This document shows, in pieces, positions 50,288-60,651 of a stretch of 64,000 bases of DNA. How positions within the stretch are numbered: the first letter of the stretch is position 1; every line of letters begins with the position of its first letter. The translations under genes were made by a program, and so were the position numbers. Source of the DNA: an uncultured Eubacteriales bacterium (GTDB lineage: Bacteria; Bacillota; Clostridia; Tissierellales; Peptoniphilaceae); NCBI GenBank assembly GCA_900539225.1, contig UQBO01000003.1:1-64000 (forward strand), given 5' to 3'. Below the pieces are notes generated by a model. That model ran no database searches. It was given only the letters and a program-made list of their open reading frames with translations, and was not told where the DNA came from.

Positions 50288-52414
50288 ATGGAAGAGTTCA
50301 TGCAAAACCGCGAGTTGAGCTGGCTAAAATTTAATCAAAGGGTGCTTGAAGAGGCGAGCGATGAGAGTGTGCCGCCACTTGAGAGATTCAAGTTCATATC
50401 TATATTCACATCGAACTTGGATGAATTTTTCATGGTTAGAGTCGGATCACTTTTTGATATGATGAAGTCCAAAAAAGAGTTCATCGACAAAAAGTCGGGT
50501 ATGACAGCTAAGGAGCAGCTCGATGCCATCTACAAGACAATGCCATACTACTACGAGATGAGGGATAAGGTCTACAAGGACGTCATCAAAGAGCTAGAGA
50601 AGTACAATATGCACAATAAGAACATGAAGTCCTTAAATGAAGAGGAGCTAAGCTATGTAAAAAGCTTCTACCTTAGTAAGATTGAGTCATTAATCTCCGC
50701 GCAAATAGTTGACGCAGCACATCCACTTCCATTCTTAGAGAATAAAAAGCTATATATAGTGACTGAGATGTGGGACGCTGATGGCAATATTGCGCATGGA
50801 CTTGTAGCCATCTCAGATATATTCGAGCGTTATCTATCGCTGCCAGGCGATGAATTTAACTACATCAGAGTCGAAAAAGTGATTGAGCATTACGTCCCAA
50901 CCATGTTCCCAGGTTATACAATCAAGGAGCAATCACTTGTTGCGGTCACTAGAAACTTTGATTTCGAAACAAATAGCGATATCGAAGAAGAGATTGCCGA
51001 CTACAAAGACTTTATGAAGAAAGTCATCAAGAAGAGGACGCGCCAAGAGGTGCTTCGCCTTGAAATTTCAAATACAAAGTCAAGGAGCATCACTGATTTC
51101 CTCAAAGAAGAGCTAGCGATTACAGATGAGATGATACTCGTGACAAAGAGTCCCATCAATATGAAGTACGTTTATGGTCTTGAGGATATCATTCCGAGCT
51201 CCGTCATCAAAAAAGTTTCTTACGACGACTTTACTCCATTTAAAAAATATTCCTTAGAGCGTGGCTCTATCATTAAACGCATCGAAGAAAAGGATCTTTT
51301 ATTAAGCTACCCATACGACGATATCGATACCTTCCTCGACTTGATTAAGGAAGCAGCCGAGAGCGACAAGACCATCTCCATAAAGATAACTATATATAGG
51401 CTTGCTAAGCACTCGAAGCTTGTCGAATACCTAAAGAAAGCTTGTGACAATGGCATCGAAGTCACTGCGCTTATGGAGCTTAAGGCACGTTTCGACGAAG
51501 AGAACAACATAAATTATTCGGAAGAATTGTTTAAGGCGGGTTGCAATATAATGTACGGCTTTGAAGAGTACAAGACGCACTCTAAGCTTTGCCTAATCAC
51601 ATACAAGGACGATAGGGAGAATATCAAACACATCACGCAAATAGGTACCGGTAACTACAATGAAAACACATCGAAGATTTACACTGACTTTTCACTCATG
51701 ACAGCTAATGAAGAGATAGGACTTGATGCGAATGACTTTTTTAGAAATATGTCGCTAGCTAAGCTCAATGGCAAGTACCTACATCTACTACAATCGCCAT
51801 CGACACTTAAGGCAAGACTACTTAAGGAGATGGATAAGGAGATAGCTAAGGGCAAAGACGGTTACATTAGATGCAAGATGAACTCGCTAACTGATTACGA
51901 GTTTTTGGAAAAGTTTGCCGAAGCTTCACAAAATTCTGTCACTGTCGATTTGATTATACGCGGTATATGCTGCATAATACCTAATGTGAAAGGCTTTACT
52001 GAGAACGTTCACGTCTCGTCCATAGTCGGACGCTTCCTAGAGCATCCAAGGGTCTACCAATTTGGCAGAGGCAGTGATATGAGGATATATATCTCAAGCG
52101 CAGACCTTATGACTAGAAACACTGAGAAGAGAGTCGAGATAGCCTGCTCAGTCTATGACGAAGAGGCAAGGGCAAGACTTATAAGCTACTTAGATATACA
52201 GCTTAAGGACAATACCAAGAGAAGGATACTTCTTAACTCAGGGGACTACATCAAGCCAGAAGTACAAGGCGAAGCGCTAATCGCTCAAGATTATTTTATG
52301 CATAAAGCAAATGAAAAGAGAGAAAAGTTTTACGAAGAGCTAGAGAGAGCTAAATCGGACGAAGCGCCTAAAGAAAACTTCTTTACTAAGATTAAAAAGA
52401 TATTTACAAAGTAA
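50288..52414 (+). CDS. ppk: Polyphosphate kinase Ppk1
   Basis: Makes polyphosphate from ATP reversibly. The N-terminal NRELSWLKFNQRVLEEA is highly conserved, followed by IFTSNLDEFFMVRVGSL. The phospholipase-D-like core contains KIYTDFSLMTA, ALMELKARFDEENN and EYKTHSKLCLI, whose His is the usual autophosphorylated residue. The length (708) is normal. The SD is GGAG in the ppx end. A terminator follows. Confidence 0.96.
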   Translation: MEEFMQNRELSWLKFNQRVLEEASDESVPPLERFKFISIFTSNLDEFFMVRVGSLFDMMKSKKEFIDKKSGMTAKEQLDAIYKTMPYYYEMRDKVYKDVIKELEKYNMHNKNMKSLNEEELSYVKSFYLSKIESLISAQIVDAAHPLPFLENKKLYIVTEMWDADGNIAHGLVAISDIFERYLSLPGDEFNYIRVEKVIEHYVPTMFPGYTIKEQSLVAVTRNFDFETNSDIEEEIADYKDFMKKVIKKRTRQEVLRLEISNTKSRSITDFLKEELAITDEMILVTKSPINMKYVYGLEDIIPSSVIKKVSYDDFTPFKKYSLERGSIIKRIEEKDLLLSYPYDDIDTFLDLIKEAAESDKTISIKITIYRLAKHSKLVEYLKKACDNGIEVTALMELKARFDEENNINYSEELFKAGCNIMYGFEEYKTHSKLCLITYKDDRENIKHITQIGTGNYNENTSKIYTDFSLMTANEEIGLDANDFFRNMSLAKLNGKYLHLLQSPSTLKARLLKEMDKEIAKGKDGYIRCKMNSLTDYEFLEKFAEASQNSVTVDLIIRGICCIIPNVKGFTENVHVSSIVGRFLEHPRVYQFGRGSDMRIYISSADLMTRNTEKRVEIACSVYDEEARARLISYLDIQLKDNTKRRILLNSGDYIKPEVQGEALIAQDYFMHKANEKREKFYEELERAKSDEAPKENFFTKIKKIFTK

Positions 52415-52426
52415 TATTTAATTGGG

Positions 52427-52452
52427 GAGCCTTTCATATGAGAGGCTCTTTT
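52427..52452 (+). terminator. Intrinsic terminator after ppk
   Basis: GAGCCTTTC (52427-52435) pairs with GAGAGGCTC (52440-52448) with one G-T pair around ATAT, followed by TTTT. The bases behind it (TCTTTTACTTTGC) are also found behind repeat II. Confidence 0.87.
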
Positions 52453-52473
52453 ACTTTGCAAAATTCATAGTGA

Positions 52474-52502
52474 TTGAAAAATGATTTCAGCTGTGATATA
52501 AT
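52474..52502 (+). promoter_or_regulatory. Promoter of cysteine desulfurase gene
   Basis: TTGAAA (52474-52479), 17-nt spacer, extended TGA-TATAAT (52497-52502). Closely resembles the purC promoter segment at 29631-29691. Confidence 0.8.
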
Positions 52503-52520
52503 TAGAAAAGAGGTGATTAT

Positions 52521-53690
52521 ATGCATTATTTTGACAACGCATCAACAACATTCCCAAAGCCAGAGAGCGTATATAAAAAATTTGATGAAGCATTTAGAGA
52601 ATACGGTGCCAATCCCGGAAGGAGCGGTCACAAGCTAGCTCTTAGAGCCATGGAAGAAATCATGAAGACAAGATTAAGTTTAGCAAAACTATTTAACGTA
52701 GACAATCCACTTAATCTAAGCTTTCACATGAACACGACATACGCACTAAACACAGCCATCAAAGGCACTCTTAAAAAGGGAGATCATGTAATCACAACAT
52801 CTATGGAGCACAATTCGGTTCTAAGACCATTATTCACACTTAAGGAAATGGGGGTCATAGAGCTAACAGTTGTTCAGGCAGAAAAAACAGGTGAAGTCAG
52901 CAAAGAGAAGATAGTAGAAGCTATAAAAGATAACACTAGAATGCTTGTAATGACGCACTCATCAAACCTACTGGGAACAGTTGAGGATATAGATGAAATT
53001 TCAAAAGCAGTTAAAGCCATTAATAAAGATATAATCATACTTATAGATGCTGCTCAATCAGCAGGCATCATTGATATAGACCTAAAGAAACTTGATATAG
53101 ACATGCTAGCAACAGCTGGACACAAATCCTTATTCGGCCCGCAAGGCACAGGAGTTTTGTATACAAGGGAGCCAGAGCTTGTTATGCACACATTTGAGGG
53201 AGGAACAGGCTCTAGATCAAATGAAGTCTATCAGCCAATGGATATGCCAGATAAATTAGAACCGGGCACACCAAACGGCCATGGCATCATAGCCCTAGGA
53301 GCAGGCGTTGAATTTATTTTAGATGAAGGTATTGACAATATCAAGAGGCACGAAGAAGCTTTGACAAAGACCTTTATCGATGGACTTAAGACCATTGACG
53401 GAGTTGAAATATACGGCCTACTTGATGAGACGAGAAAGACGCCAGTTGTTTCCATGAACATGAATGGAGTTGACTCATCCATACTAAGCTATGTCCTTGA
53501 CGATGAATACGATATACAAACGCGTCCAGGCCTTCATTGCGCGCCACTTGCGCACGAGACCATTGGCACGATAAAAAAAGGTGCAGTAAGATTTAGTTTT
53601 TCTTACTTCAATAAAGAAGACGAAATCATCTACGCAATCGAAACATTAAAAAAGATTAAAAAAGAGGCGGACGATGGAAAATATCAATAA
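52521..53690 (+). CDS. Cysteine desulfurase family protein (class V aminotransferase)
   Basis: PLP enzyme of 389 residues. YFDNASTTFPKPESVY and GANPGRSGHKLALRA open the fold, AQSAGIIDIDLKKLDIDMLATAGHKSLFGPQGTGVLY carries the PLP-binding Lys, and RPGLHCAPLAH places the reactive Cys. This matches the SufS-like group of the NifS family that is common in Firmicutes without a suf operon. Likely provides sulfur for Fe-S or tRNA thiolation, or selenium; the exact role is open. AGAGGTGATT precedes the ATG. The stop overlaps the next gene by 17 nt. Confidence 0.9.
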   Translation: MHYFDNASTTFPKPESVYKKFDEAFREYGANPGRSGHKLALRAMEEIMKTRLSLAKLFNVDNPLNLSFHMNTTYALNTAIKGTLKKGDHVITTSMEHNSVLRPLFTLKEMGVIELTVVQAEKTGEVSKEKIVEAIKDNTRMLVMTHSSNLLGTVEDIDEISKAVKAINKDIIILIDAAQSAGIIDIDLKKLDIDMLATAGHKSLFGPQGTGVLYTREPELVMHTFEGGTGSRSNEVYQPMDMPDKLEPGTPNGHGIIALGAGVEFILDEGIDNIKRHEEALTKTFIDGLKTIDGVEIYGLLDETRKTPVVSMNMNGVDSSILSYVLDDEYDIQTRPGLHCAPLAHETIGTIKKGAVRFSFSYFNKEDEIIYAIETLKKIKKEADDGKYQ

Positions 53691-54174
53691 ATTTATAATT
53701 GACAATGCATTTATCATAATTATGGGCTTGGCTGTTATCTCAATCGCAGCCATAGTCCTAATAGTCATGCAGATGATGAAGTACAAGAAGCTTAAGGAAA
53801 GACTTGATGCCTTCACACAAGGCATGGACGGCATCAGCGTCGAAAAGCTTTTAGCTACCTTTGGTAAAGACATCAAAGACATCCATAGAGACATGATACT
53901 TAATGAAGATAGGTTCAATAGGCTTGAGACCAATTTAAGTTTTTGCGTACAAAAGCTCGGCTACGTTAAGTACAACGCCTTTCAAGACAGCGCTTCAGAG
54001 CTAAGCTTCTCAATCTGCCTTTTGGATAAATTCAATAACGGCGTTTTGCTTTCGGTTATACACGGAAGAGAGCAAAGCGTTAGCTACGGTAAGATGATCA
54101 AGAACGGAGAGAGCCAGGCGCCACTTTCAGAAGAAGAGCAAAGCGCAGTAGAAAAAGCAATACGCGGCATGTAA
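53674..54174 (+). CDS. DUF4446 family membrane protein
   Basis: A 166-residue protein with an N-terminal helix (residues 12-34), a cytosolic coiled region and the conserved domain KLGYVKYNAFQDSASELSFSICLLDKFNNGVLLSVIHGREQSVSYGK. This is the DUF4446 pattern, of unknown function. It overlaps the desulfurase gene. A terminator follows. Confidence 0.88.
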   Translation: MENINKFIIDNAFIIIMGLAVISIAAIVLIVMQMMKYKKLKERLDAFTQGMDGISVEKLLATFGKDIKDIHRDMILNEDRFNRLETNLSFCVQKLGYVKYNAFQDSASELSFSICLLDKFNNGVLLSVIHGREQSVSYGKMIKNGESQAPLSEEEQSAVEKAIRGM

Positions 54175-54201
54175 TATGTGTAGGTAAATATGTATTTATA
54201 G

Positions 54202-54229
54202 TAGACTTGTTGAGGCAAGTCTATTTTTT
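54202..54229 (+). terminator. Intrinsic terminator
   Basis: TAGACTTG (54202-54209) pairs with CAAGTCTA (54216-54223), followed by six T. Confidence 0.88.
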
Positions 54230-54303
54230 GTACATAAATGTATTGATATGCTTTATTAAAGCCTGATAAAAAAAGATATTTTGTTCACAATTAATAATTG
54301 CAA

Positions 54304-54332
54304 TTGAAAAACATATCTATATATAGTATAAT
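54304..54332 (+). promoter_or_regulatory. Promoter of giant protease gene
   Basis: TTGAAA (54304-54309), 17-nt spacer, TATAAT (54327-54332). The leader to the TTG start is about 37 nt and AT-rich. Confidence 0.75.
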
Positions 54333-54375
54333 ATATATAAATATATACTAATTTTAATACAAGGAGGGGTATATT

Positions 54376-57300
54376 TTGAAGAGTATGAACAAAAGAATCA
54401 CAGCTTTAGTGCTAACATTTTTAATGGCGCTAGGTTTATTTAGCCCAGTAGTAACATTAAACGCACAAGCTAGTGAGATGGGGGGGGTAGCACGTCATAG
54501 CAGACCAGCTGAGCTAGAAAATGCTACCGATGTCAAGGCTCTTGATGAGATTACTGACAAAGAAGAAGAAAGAAGTTTTATCTTCGTTACAGATGAAAGC
54601 TCTAAGGTAGCTGAAAAGTTAAACGAAGCACATGAAGCTTTAAATGCAAATGATATTGCAATGAAAGGCAATGACTATTTAATGAAATTTGGATTTGCAA
54701 ATGCTATGTCAGATGCTCTAGGAAAACTTGATTATAACTATGAAGTTAAGAATAAAATCAAGAGTTTACTAGGAAAAAACGTAAGAGACTCTATATCATT
54801 ATTTAGCACAAGAAGTGCAAGTAATTATAATGATGAAGAAGAAAGAAACTTCAACGTTTTATTTAGCGGTTTCACGATGAAGATGACTACAGAAGAAGCT
54901 TTAATGGTAAGAGAAAATATTCCTGAAGTTAAGCAAATATTTGTTGATTACAAATACAATCGTCCAGATGAAAAAATTAACATGTATAATTCGAGTAAGA
55001 TGGTTAATGCTAATAAAGCTTGGAATCTTGGTTACAAGGGAGAAGGTAGAGTTGTTTCTGTAATCGACTCAGGTGCTGATATCAATCACCCAGCAATGAG
55101 ACTTACAGATGTTACTAAAGCTAAATATGATAAACAAGCTATAGATGAATTAATTAGTAAACATTTGTTAAAAGGACAATATCTAAACGAAAAATTCCCA
55201 TATGGTTATAACTTTATGGATCATAATATGGACCTTAAAGATACCAACAAGGACACTGGCATGCACGGTATGCACGTTTCAGGTACAGTTGGTGCAAATG
55301 CTGATGATGATGAAGCAAAAGTGAATAATGGAATAAAAATTACAGGTATTGCACCAGAAGCTCAAATCTTAGTTATGAGAGTTTTTGGACAAGATGTAGC
55401 AACTACAAACACATCAGCATATATCGAAGCTATAGAAGAAAGTATTATACTCGGTGCTGACTCTATGAATATGAGTTTGGGTTCAATGTCAGGTTCTGAA
55501 CAAGGCATCGACCTTGGTATGGATCTTGCACTTCAAAATGCAAAAAAGGCAGGATCAATCGTAGCTATTGCCGGTGGTAATGACTTCTATACAACATGGG
55601 GCAATGATAATCCGCGTGCAACAAACCCTGACTGGGGAGTTATGGGTACGCCAGGTGTAGCAGAAAGTGCATTTACAGTTGCTAACTATAATAATAATAG
55701 CATGGTAACAGATGCTTCAACATTTATTAAGGATGAAAATGGAAAAGAGATTGAAGTTGTTGCTAAAGCTATGGATACAATTGATGATGCTGTTGATACT
55801 GGCTTTAAATCAATGCAAGAATATGAAATAGTTGATGTTGGCTTAGGCAATACTGAAGCTGACTACAATGGACAAGGTGTTAAAGGTAAAATTGTTTTAG
55901 CACAAAGAGGTGTCAATTCATTTGCTGACAAGATTAAACTTGCCCAATCAAAGGGCGCTATTGCTTTCTTGTTAGGAAATAATGAAGCTGATAAACCGGA
56001 TTACTTTATAATAATGCAAACTCAAACTAAAGGTTTAATTCGGGGATATTCTGTAACATATAGAAACTATATGAAAATTAAACAAAATATTGCAGATGCA
56101 AAAGCGGCTGGAAAAGTGCCTATGATAAAAATCAATACTGAAAAGCATGAGATGGCAAATCCTGGTCAATACAAGATGAATGAATCAACAAGCTGGGGTC
56201 CAAACCCAAGCCTAAGACTAAAACCAGAGATAACAGCTCCCGGTGGAGAAATTTATTCGACGGTAAACACTGATGGTGGCCGTTACGAAAGCATGACCGG
56301 TACATCCATGGCAACACCTCACGTTGCAGGTGGTATTGCTCTAGTAAATCAATTTTTACAAGAAAAGAAATTTAATTTTGAAGGTGCAGAAAAACATCAA
56401 TTCATCAAGAATATAATGATGGCAACAGCGACACCTATTCTTTATGAAAACGTAAAAGGTTTCTATAACTCACCAAGAGTTCAAGGCGCGGGTCTTATGA
56501 ACCTAGAAGCTGCAGTTAACCCATATCTTGTTACACTAACAGATGCTAGTGGCAAGATGAGTAACGGCAAAGCAGTTGTTGAATTCGGTTCAATAAAAGA
56601 TGAAAAATTAGATTTCAATTTAAAATTAAAGAACTATTCAAATAAGCCAGCAACTTATAAAGTTCATGGTATTGCCCAAACAGATCAAGTTAAAGATGGC
56701 AAGATAACATTTGAACCAGCAAAACTTGGAGAAGCAAATTTTGCTGAAATTACAGTAAATGCTAATAGCGAAGCTAATTTCACAGGTGTAATTGACCTTA
56801 CAGGAAAATTAGAAACTGCTAAGAAAAATCAGCCAAATGGATTCTTTATAGATGGATTTATTTTCTTTGAAAGCCAAGCTAATGCTGAAGGAGCAAAAGA
56901 ATTTGCAGACCTTTCAGTACCATACTTAGCATTCTATGGGGATTGGGCAAGTTTGCCTATAATCGATGGATTTGCTGATGATATAGTTTTTGATGAATCA
57001 CCTTCAGGAAAAACTTGGGTAGACAATATTCCGTTCTGGTATCAAGGAACTGATTATAATGATTTCCCTGGAAAATATTTTGTCCAATGGAATTTCACAC
57101 ACTTCTACTCAAAATGGCATGACGGCGGAAGAATGATTCAAGGCTACCAAGCTTGGTCAGATAAATATCTTGGAGAATTTGCAATAAGCCCTAACGGAGA
57201 CTCTGACAAGGATGAAATGAGTTTCCACGGAGTATTTTTAAGAAATGCAGATAACTTAAAATTTGAATTTATCAATGAATCTGGAGAAGTTGTAAAGACT

Positions 57301-60300
57301 ATAGCTGAACCATATAGAAGTACTATAAAGAAGAATTACTACGACCAAAAATACACTGAAGATCCGGTATGGACTTGGAGAGGCGAAGACAAAAACGGCG
57401 GACAAGTTCCGGATGGTAATTATAAAGTTAAGATTACTGCAAGCGCTCAAGACAACAAGTCAAGTGAACAAGAATATGTAAAGACTGTCTATGTAGACAG
57501 AGTAAAACCTGAAATTGAATTGATAGATGCTAATCAAGTTGGAAATTCAGTAACTATTAAATTTAAATCAACTGATGATAGATCAGGTCTTGCATGGATG
57601 GATGTATTTGAACTTGGCGATGCTACTGAATACGTCTATGAAGAAGTGCCGGGAGAAGAAAAGTCATTAATATTTAATGCAAGATTTGACAATTTAAAAG
57701 CTGACTTTAAGCTTGCTGACAATATGGATAAGATTTGGATTGGCGCTATGGATATGGCGGGTAACTACTTCGAAAGAACTCTTGCCGATATCAAGAATAA
57801 TGGAAAAGTTACATTTGAGCTTAAATCAAGTGATCCGGCTGATACATCATTCCCTAAGGAAGAACCTTTTCTTCAAATTAAAGTTGAAGAAAAATGGTAT
57901 AACGTCAATGGTACAAACAATCTTGAATATGGAGATTATAGAGTATTTTATCCAGATTTATTTGCAAGCTATACTCCGGAAATAACACCTAAAGAATTTA
58001 CATTATCTGAAGATAATCAAATACAAAATGTTGAAGTTATATTTACAAAAGTAGATGACAGCAAATATGGTGTCTTTGATTTAATCATTACAAACGGCTC
58101 AGACTATCCGGGAGATATCAAAGTCTTTGCAGTTGATGAAAATGATAACTACTATGTAGTTCCAAGAAAGACTAACTATGCAAAGGATATGTACGAAACA
58201 AAACTTCCTGCAGGTGAATACAAAATAGTTGTTGAAGGAAACAACCCTAAAGAAACACCGAAATTGGCTTTTGGCGATAGAACATTAGTCATAAAAGAAA
58301 ATGAAACTACTGAAATCGAAACAAGATTAATTTGGACAGGAGAATTTATTTCTTATTGGTTTGGTGCAGATTCAGTAACATTTAATGAAGTATTTGGAAA
58401 TGATATAAGTGAGCATACTGCAACTGATAAAAATGGACAACCTATAACAGATGATAATGGCAATGAAATAAAGTACAAAGTTCTTAATAACTTTGCTAAT
58501 TATTTCGATGTATTTGAAACAGAGTCAGGCGATAAACTTGATATTACAGAAGTAGAAGGATATAATTTATATTCAGAACCTGGCTACGAAGAAATGAGAA
58601 TTGAAATCAATGTTAATGTTTCAGGAACTTACAAAGTTGTATCAAAATTTGATATGACCAAGTATGGCTTAGAAAATCCAATTCTCACTCTTGATACTAT
58701 TTATAACCAAGAGACATTTAATAATAACGTCGGCAAAATGTTTATATTCCCGCAAGAAGATAAAAAAGGCAGATTGAAAGTAACTACAGAATTCTTCACA
58801 AAGAAAAATGTTGATAAACCAAGTGTTAAATATGAACTATATAACTCAAGAGATGAACTAGTTGAAAATTGGACAAATCTACCACAAGGAACATATTATC
58901 TTAGAACTTGGGTTCAAGATGGATTTAGACCTGAAAGAGAAGAATATAAAGTTGAGATTTATGAAGACACAGGACTAGATCAAACATTAAATGTTCGTTG
59001 GTTCCATATCGGCGAAGAATCAGCTAGAAAGAATCCAGTTGTAGAATTCGGTGTTGGCGGTGCTGAAACTGCCGACTACGGAGAAGATATTCAATTGACA
59101 TTAGTAAATGTTGAAGACGGTAAAACATATGAAATAAGTGTACCAATAGGAAAAGTTTATTATGAACTAATTCCTAATGGAGTATACAAGATGACTGTAA
59201 ATCTAAAAGACGGTTGGGATTACATTTTCTTTACAGGTAAAGGAAATGGTGGAGATAGAACTCAAGGAGATCCTGATGAAGTCGCATTTACAGAAAGCTA
59301 CAACTATATAGAACTTGCTCTTAGAAGAACAAATAAACCGGACTACACTACAGATTATAAGTTAAGTATAGAGGAAGAAGGACTTGATCCAAGTGCTAGT
59401 AGACCTAAATACTATCTAGAAGATACTAATGATAAAGACCATTATTATTACACAGATAAGGCTGAGTTTATAAACATAACACCAGGCGAATATACTTTAT
59501 ACGTTGATAAAGAGCCAACTGGATATGTAGCAGAGCCTAAGATGCAAAAAGTTACTATAACAGAAGAAGATAAGGTAGCTACAGCTACAGTAAAATATAC
59601 TATTGAAGAAGGAAGAGTTTTATTAAGTCCACTTGTTAAAGCTATTGCTGATGCAAAGAAACTATTAGATACTGACAATAAATTAACAGATGACTACAGA
59701 AAAGATCTTGAAGATTTAATTAAAGATGGTGAAGATTATCTAGCAAAACCTGATAATGAAATGACTCAAGATGATATCTATGCAAAGGCAAAAGCTATTA
59801 ATGATATGCTAGCTAATCCTAAACATATAGTTCCACCAACACCAGACCCGGGTAATGAACCATATGAGCCATCATGGCCAGATGAACCATACAGACCTGA
59901 AAGACCATATAGACCATACAGACCAAGTATAGACAAAACTGAAGAAAAGAAGGAAGAGCCAAGTGTTGTTGCACCTAAGGAAGAAAAGAAAGACTACGGT
60001 ATAGTTGATACTGAAGAATTGCTTCCTGTAACATTAAATGACATTCCAAACACTGCAGCTGGTACAGCAATCAGATCACTTGTATCACGTGGCATCTTAG
60101 CTGGTATGGGTAATGACAAGTTCCAAGGCGAACTTCCTATAACTAGAGCTATGGTATCTGCAGTATTGATGAGAATATCTGTTGATAAGAACATTAATAC
60201 ACAAACTAAGTTTACTGACGTTAAAGCAGGAGACTGGTTCAAAGAAGCAGTTATGTGGGCAGCTGGCAATGGCTTATTCGTAGGATATCCTGATGGATCA

Positions 60301-60576
60301 TTTAAACCTAACAAGCTTGTTAGTCGTCAAGAGCTTGCTCTTATCTTACAAAAGTTCTTAGCTCTACACGGAATCAAGATGGATGAAGTTAAGACTTGGA
60401 CATATAATGATCTTGACAAGATTCCAGCTTGGAGTAAAGATGCTGTTGTAGCTATGGCAAAGATCGCTTTAGTTAATGGACAAACAGATACAATGTATAA
60501 TCCAGAAAGTGAATTTACTAGAGAAGAGCTAGCAGTAATGCTATACAATATAATAAGATGGGTTGAAACTCATTAA
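54376..60576 (+). CDS. Giant SLH-anchored subtilisin-like surface protease
   Basis: A 2066-residue secreted protease of the lactocepin/C5a-peptidase type. The signal peptide covers residues 1 to about 33. An N-terminal prodomain precedes the S8 domain with Asp231 (VIDSGAD), His297 (HGMHVSG) and Ser644 (GTSMATPHVAGG). A PA-like insert lies near 485-590 (VKGKIVLAQRGVNSFADKIKLAQSKG). An Fn3-like region (about 720-880) and several repeated beta domains follow. A Pro/Tyr-rich linker (near 1825-1855) leads to three SLH modules (about 1880-2066) that bind cell-wall polymer. TTG start with AAGGAGGGG 6 nt upstream. Eight consecutive G lie in codons 35-37. Probable role: degradation of host or environmental proteins feeding peptide uptake. 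Confidence 0.95.
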   Translation: MKSMNKRITALVLTFLMALGLFSPVVTLNAQASEMGGVARHSRPAELENATDVKALDEITDKEEERSFIFVTDESSKVAEKLNEAHEALNANDIAMKGNDYLMKFGFANAMSDALGKLDYNYEVKNKIKSLLGKNVRDSISLFSTRSASNYNDEEERNFNVLFSGFTMKMTTEEALMVRENIPEVKQIFVDYKYNRPDEKINMYNSSKMVNANKAWNLGYKGEGRVVSVIDSGADINHPAMRLTDVTKAKYDKQAIDELISKHLLKGQYLNEKFPYGYNFMDHNMDLKDTNKDTGMHGMHVSGTVGANADDDEAKVNNGIKITGIAPEAQILVMRVFGQDVATTNTSAYIEAIEESIILGADSMNMSLGSMSGSEQGIDLGMDLALQNAKKAGSIVAIAGGNDFYTTWGNDNPRATNPDWGVMGTPGVAESAFTVANYNNNSMVTDASTFIKDENGKEIEVVAKAMDTIDDAVDTGFKSMQEYEIVDVGLGNTEADYNGQGVKGKIVLAQRGVNSFADKIKLAQSKGAIAFLLGNNEADKPDYFIIMQTQTKGLIRGYSVTYRNYMKIKQNIADAKAAGKVPMIKINTEKHEMANPGQYKMNESTSWGPNPSLRLKPEITAPGGEIYSTVNTDGGRYESMTGTSMATPHVAGGIALVNQFLQEKKFNFEGAEKHQFIKNIMMATATPILYENVKGFYNSPRVQGAGLMNLEAAVNPYLVTLTDASGKMSNGKAVVEFGSIKDEKLDFNLKLKNYSNKPATYKVHGIAQTDQVKDGKITFEPAKLGEANFAEITVNANSEANFTGVIDLTGKLETAKKNQPNGFFIDGFIFFESQANAEGAKEFADLSVPYLAFYGDWASLPIIDGFADDIVFDESPSGKTWVDNIPFWYQGTDYNDFPGKYFVQWNFTHFYSKWHDGGRMIQGYQAWSDKYLGEFAISPNGDSDKDEMSFHGVFLRNADNLKFEFINESGEVVKTIAEPYRSTIKKNYYDQKYTEDPVWTWRGEDKNGGQVPDGNYKVKITASAQDNKSSEQEYVKTVYVDRVKPEIELIDANQVGNSVTIKFKSTDDRSGLAWMDVFELGDATEYVYEEVPGEEKSLIFNARFDNLKADFKLADNMDKIWIGAMDMAGNYFERTLADIKNNGKVTFELKSSDPADTSFPKEEPFLQIKVEEKWYNVNGTNNLEYGDYRVFYPDLFASYTPEITPKEFTLSEDNQIQNVEVIFTKVDDSKYGVFDLIITNGSDYPGDIKVFAVDENDNYYVVPRKTNYAKDMYETKLPAGEYKIVVEGNNPKETPKLAFGDRTLVIKENETTEIETRLIWTGEFISYWFGADSVTFNEVFGNDISEHTATDKNGQPITDDNGNEIKYKVLNNFANYFDVFETESGDKLDITEVEGYNLYSEPGYEEMRIEINVNVSGTYKVVSKFDMTKYGLENPILTLDTIYNQETFNNNVGKMFIFPQEDKKGRLKVTTEFFTKKNVDKPSVKYELYNSRDELVENWTNLPQGTYYLRTWVQDGFRPEREEYKVEIYEDTGLDQTLNVRWFHIGEESARKNPVVEFGVGGAETADYGEDIQLTLVNVEDGKTYEISVPIGKVYYELIPNGVYKMTVNLKDGWDYIFFTGKGNGGDRTQGDPDEVAFTESYNYIELALRRTNKPDYTTDYKLSIEEEGLDPSASRPKYYLEDTNDKDHYYYTDKAEFINITPGEYTLYVDKEPTGYVAEPKMQKVTITEEDKVATATVKYTIEEGRVLLSPLVKAIADAKKLLDTDNKLTDDYRKDLEDLIKDGEDYLAKPDNEMTQDDIYAKAKAINDMLANPKHIVPPTPDPGNEPYEPSWPDEPYRPERPYRPYRPSIDKTEEKKEEPSVVAPKEEKKDYGIVDTEELLPVTLNDIPNTAAGTAIRSLVSRGILAGMGNDKFQGELPITRAMVSAVLMRISVDKNINTQTKFTDVKAGDWFKEAVMWAAGNGLFVGYPDGSFKPNKLVSRQELALILQKFLALHGIKMDEVKTWTYNDLDKIPAWSKDAVVAMAKIALVNGQTDTMYNPESEFTREELAVMLYNIIRWVETH
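54480..54487 (+). repeat. G8 homopolymer in protease coding region
   Basis: Eight G run through the Met-Gly-Gly-Val codons right after the signal peptide. Deleting one G gives a TAG in the next codon; adding one gives TAG four codons on. The only in-frame lengths are 8 plus or minus multiples of 3. A classic site for slipped-strand switching. Confidence 0.9.
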
Positions 60577-60600
60577 TAGAGTAGAAAAACTATTTACTAA

Positions 60601-60627
60601 GAGAGACTGTAAAAGGTCTCTCTTTTT
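60601..60627 (+). terminator. Intrinsic terminator of protease gene
   Basis: GAGAGAC (60601-60607) pairs with GTCTCTC (60616-60622), followed by TTTTT. Confidence 0.87.
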
Positions 60628-60651
60628 ATGTCATGTGCATGGCTATTGACT

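Noticed and set aside
57713..57985. 90-codon frame overlapping the giant protease gene in another plus frame
   Set aside because: Shadow of the protease gene; composition and lack of SD argue against coding.
59840..59935. Pro/Tyr-rich repeat in the protease as a possible CRISPR-like or DNA repeat
   Set aside because: It is a short coding linker (PYRPERPYRPYRPS) before the SLH modules, with no spacer structure.
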